In this document: positions 63,851 through 64,000 of the stretch, piece after piece
Position numbering within the stretch: position 1 is the first letter of the stretch
Layout of the letters: the number at the start of each line of letters is the position of its first letter
Assembly (NCBI RefSeq): GCF_900156065.1
Contig: NZ_FTNF01000001.1
Location: forward strand, 558,001 to 622,000
DNA from: Micromonospora avicenniae
GTDB lineage: Bacteria; Actinomycetota; Actinomycetes; Mycobacteriales; Micromonosporaceae
Length of the DNA: 64,000 nt
Reading direction: 5' to 3'
Notes under the pieces: model-generated
Told to the model about the DNA's origin: nothing
Database searches by the model: none
Seen by the model: the letters and a program-made list of their open reading frames with translations, nothing else
Translations under genes and position numbers: made by a program

Positions 63851-64000
63851 CCCGGGTGGGAACACCCCGAACCGGACCCGCGACGGGCCCAGGGCAGCCG
63901 CGACGGCCGGCCGACGGCGTGCGGCGGCGCCAGCCGGCGATCGGGAAGCGTCGTGCCCCGTCTCGCCGCCGTCGGGGAAGGTCAGCGGCAGCCGCAGCTC
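63851..64000. other. Window end, unassigned
   Basis: 150 bp. A plus-strand frame opens with GTG at 63857 and stays open to the edge with an Arg/Pro-rich translation. In relatives a divergent D-Ala-D-Ala carboxypeptidase gene often starts here, but the visible part carries no family signature. Confidence 0.25.

Overview
The window is very GC-rich chromosomal DNA (about 70% by eye, not computed). Its genes are those of a filamentous actinobacterium, most likely a member of the Micromonosporaceae (Micromonospora/Salinispora/Actinoplanes type). Evidence: lsr2, carD-ispD-ispF, radA-disA, clpC, a hpt-ftsH-fol neighbourhood, strong G/C third-position bias, GTG starts, and many TANNNT -10 boxes lying 6-8 bases before a start codon with no ribosome binding site (leaderless genes). 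I saw no rRNA, tRNA, CRISPR array, transposase or integrase.

Layout. 0-5 kb: the 3' end of homogentisate dioxygenase, an alcohol dehydrogenase, a TPR membrane protein, ispF, ispD and carD. 5-10.4 kb: two exported proteins, then a four-gene polyketide-terpenoid set (type III PKS, acyl-CoA-dehydrogenase-like flavoenzyme, UbiG-like methyltransferase, UbiA prenyltransferase) with the composition of the alkyl-O-dihydrogeranyl-methoxyhydroquinone (agq) locus of Actinoplanes. 10.5-23.6 kb: lipoproteins, radA, disA, def, an ACT regulator, mutY, clpC, lsr2, lysS and a methyltransferase. The clpC-lsr2 gap carries a cluster of DnaA-box-like 9-mers. 23.6-30.7 kb: cofactor genes coaX, nadC, nadB, panD, panC and a DUF2520 dehydrogenase. 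30.9-33.6 kb: a MidA/NDUFAF7-type methyltransferase directly followed by a solitary nuoD. The midA reading frame contains two palindromic elements and a 48-bp tandem duplication. 35-39 kb: an osmoprotectant ABC importer whose permease and ATPase genes diverge with start codons 2 bp apart.

39-64 kb: a housekeeping block that is usually contiguous in actinobacteria (tilS-hpt-ftsH-folE-folP-folB-folK-DUF3180, all minus strand here). It is interrupted between folE and folP by about 13 kb of mainly plus-strand genes (43.9-56.4 kb). This insert encodes a type IV secretion-like set: a small two-helix pilin-like protein, a PrgI/VirB3-like protein, a VirB4-like ATPase, a VirB6-like polytopic protein, a VirB8-like protein and a fused lytic transglycosylase/M23 peptidase. 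They are followed by a protein of unknown function, a second VirB8/NTF2-like protein on the opposite strand, and a pair made of a multi-module FtsK-like protein with eroded Walker motifs and a coiled-coil membrane protein. No relaxase, coupling protein with intact Walker motifs, integrase or attachment site is visible. I therefore read it as a resident, possibly domesticated, envelope translocation system rather than a mobile conjugative element. This is the most interesting part of the window.

How the genes work together: isoprenoid precursors (ispD, ispF) could feed the prenylated polyketide. The nadB-nadC, panD-panC, coaX and fol genes form a cofactor-synthesis belt. radA and disA link DNA repair to c-di-AMP signalling. 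midA-nuoD is probably a dedicated enzyme-substrate pair for respiratory complex I.
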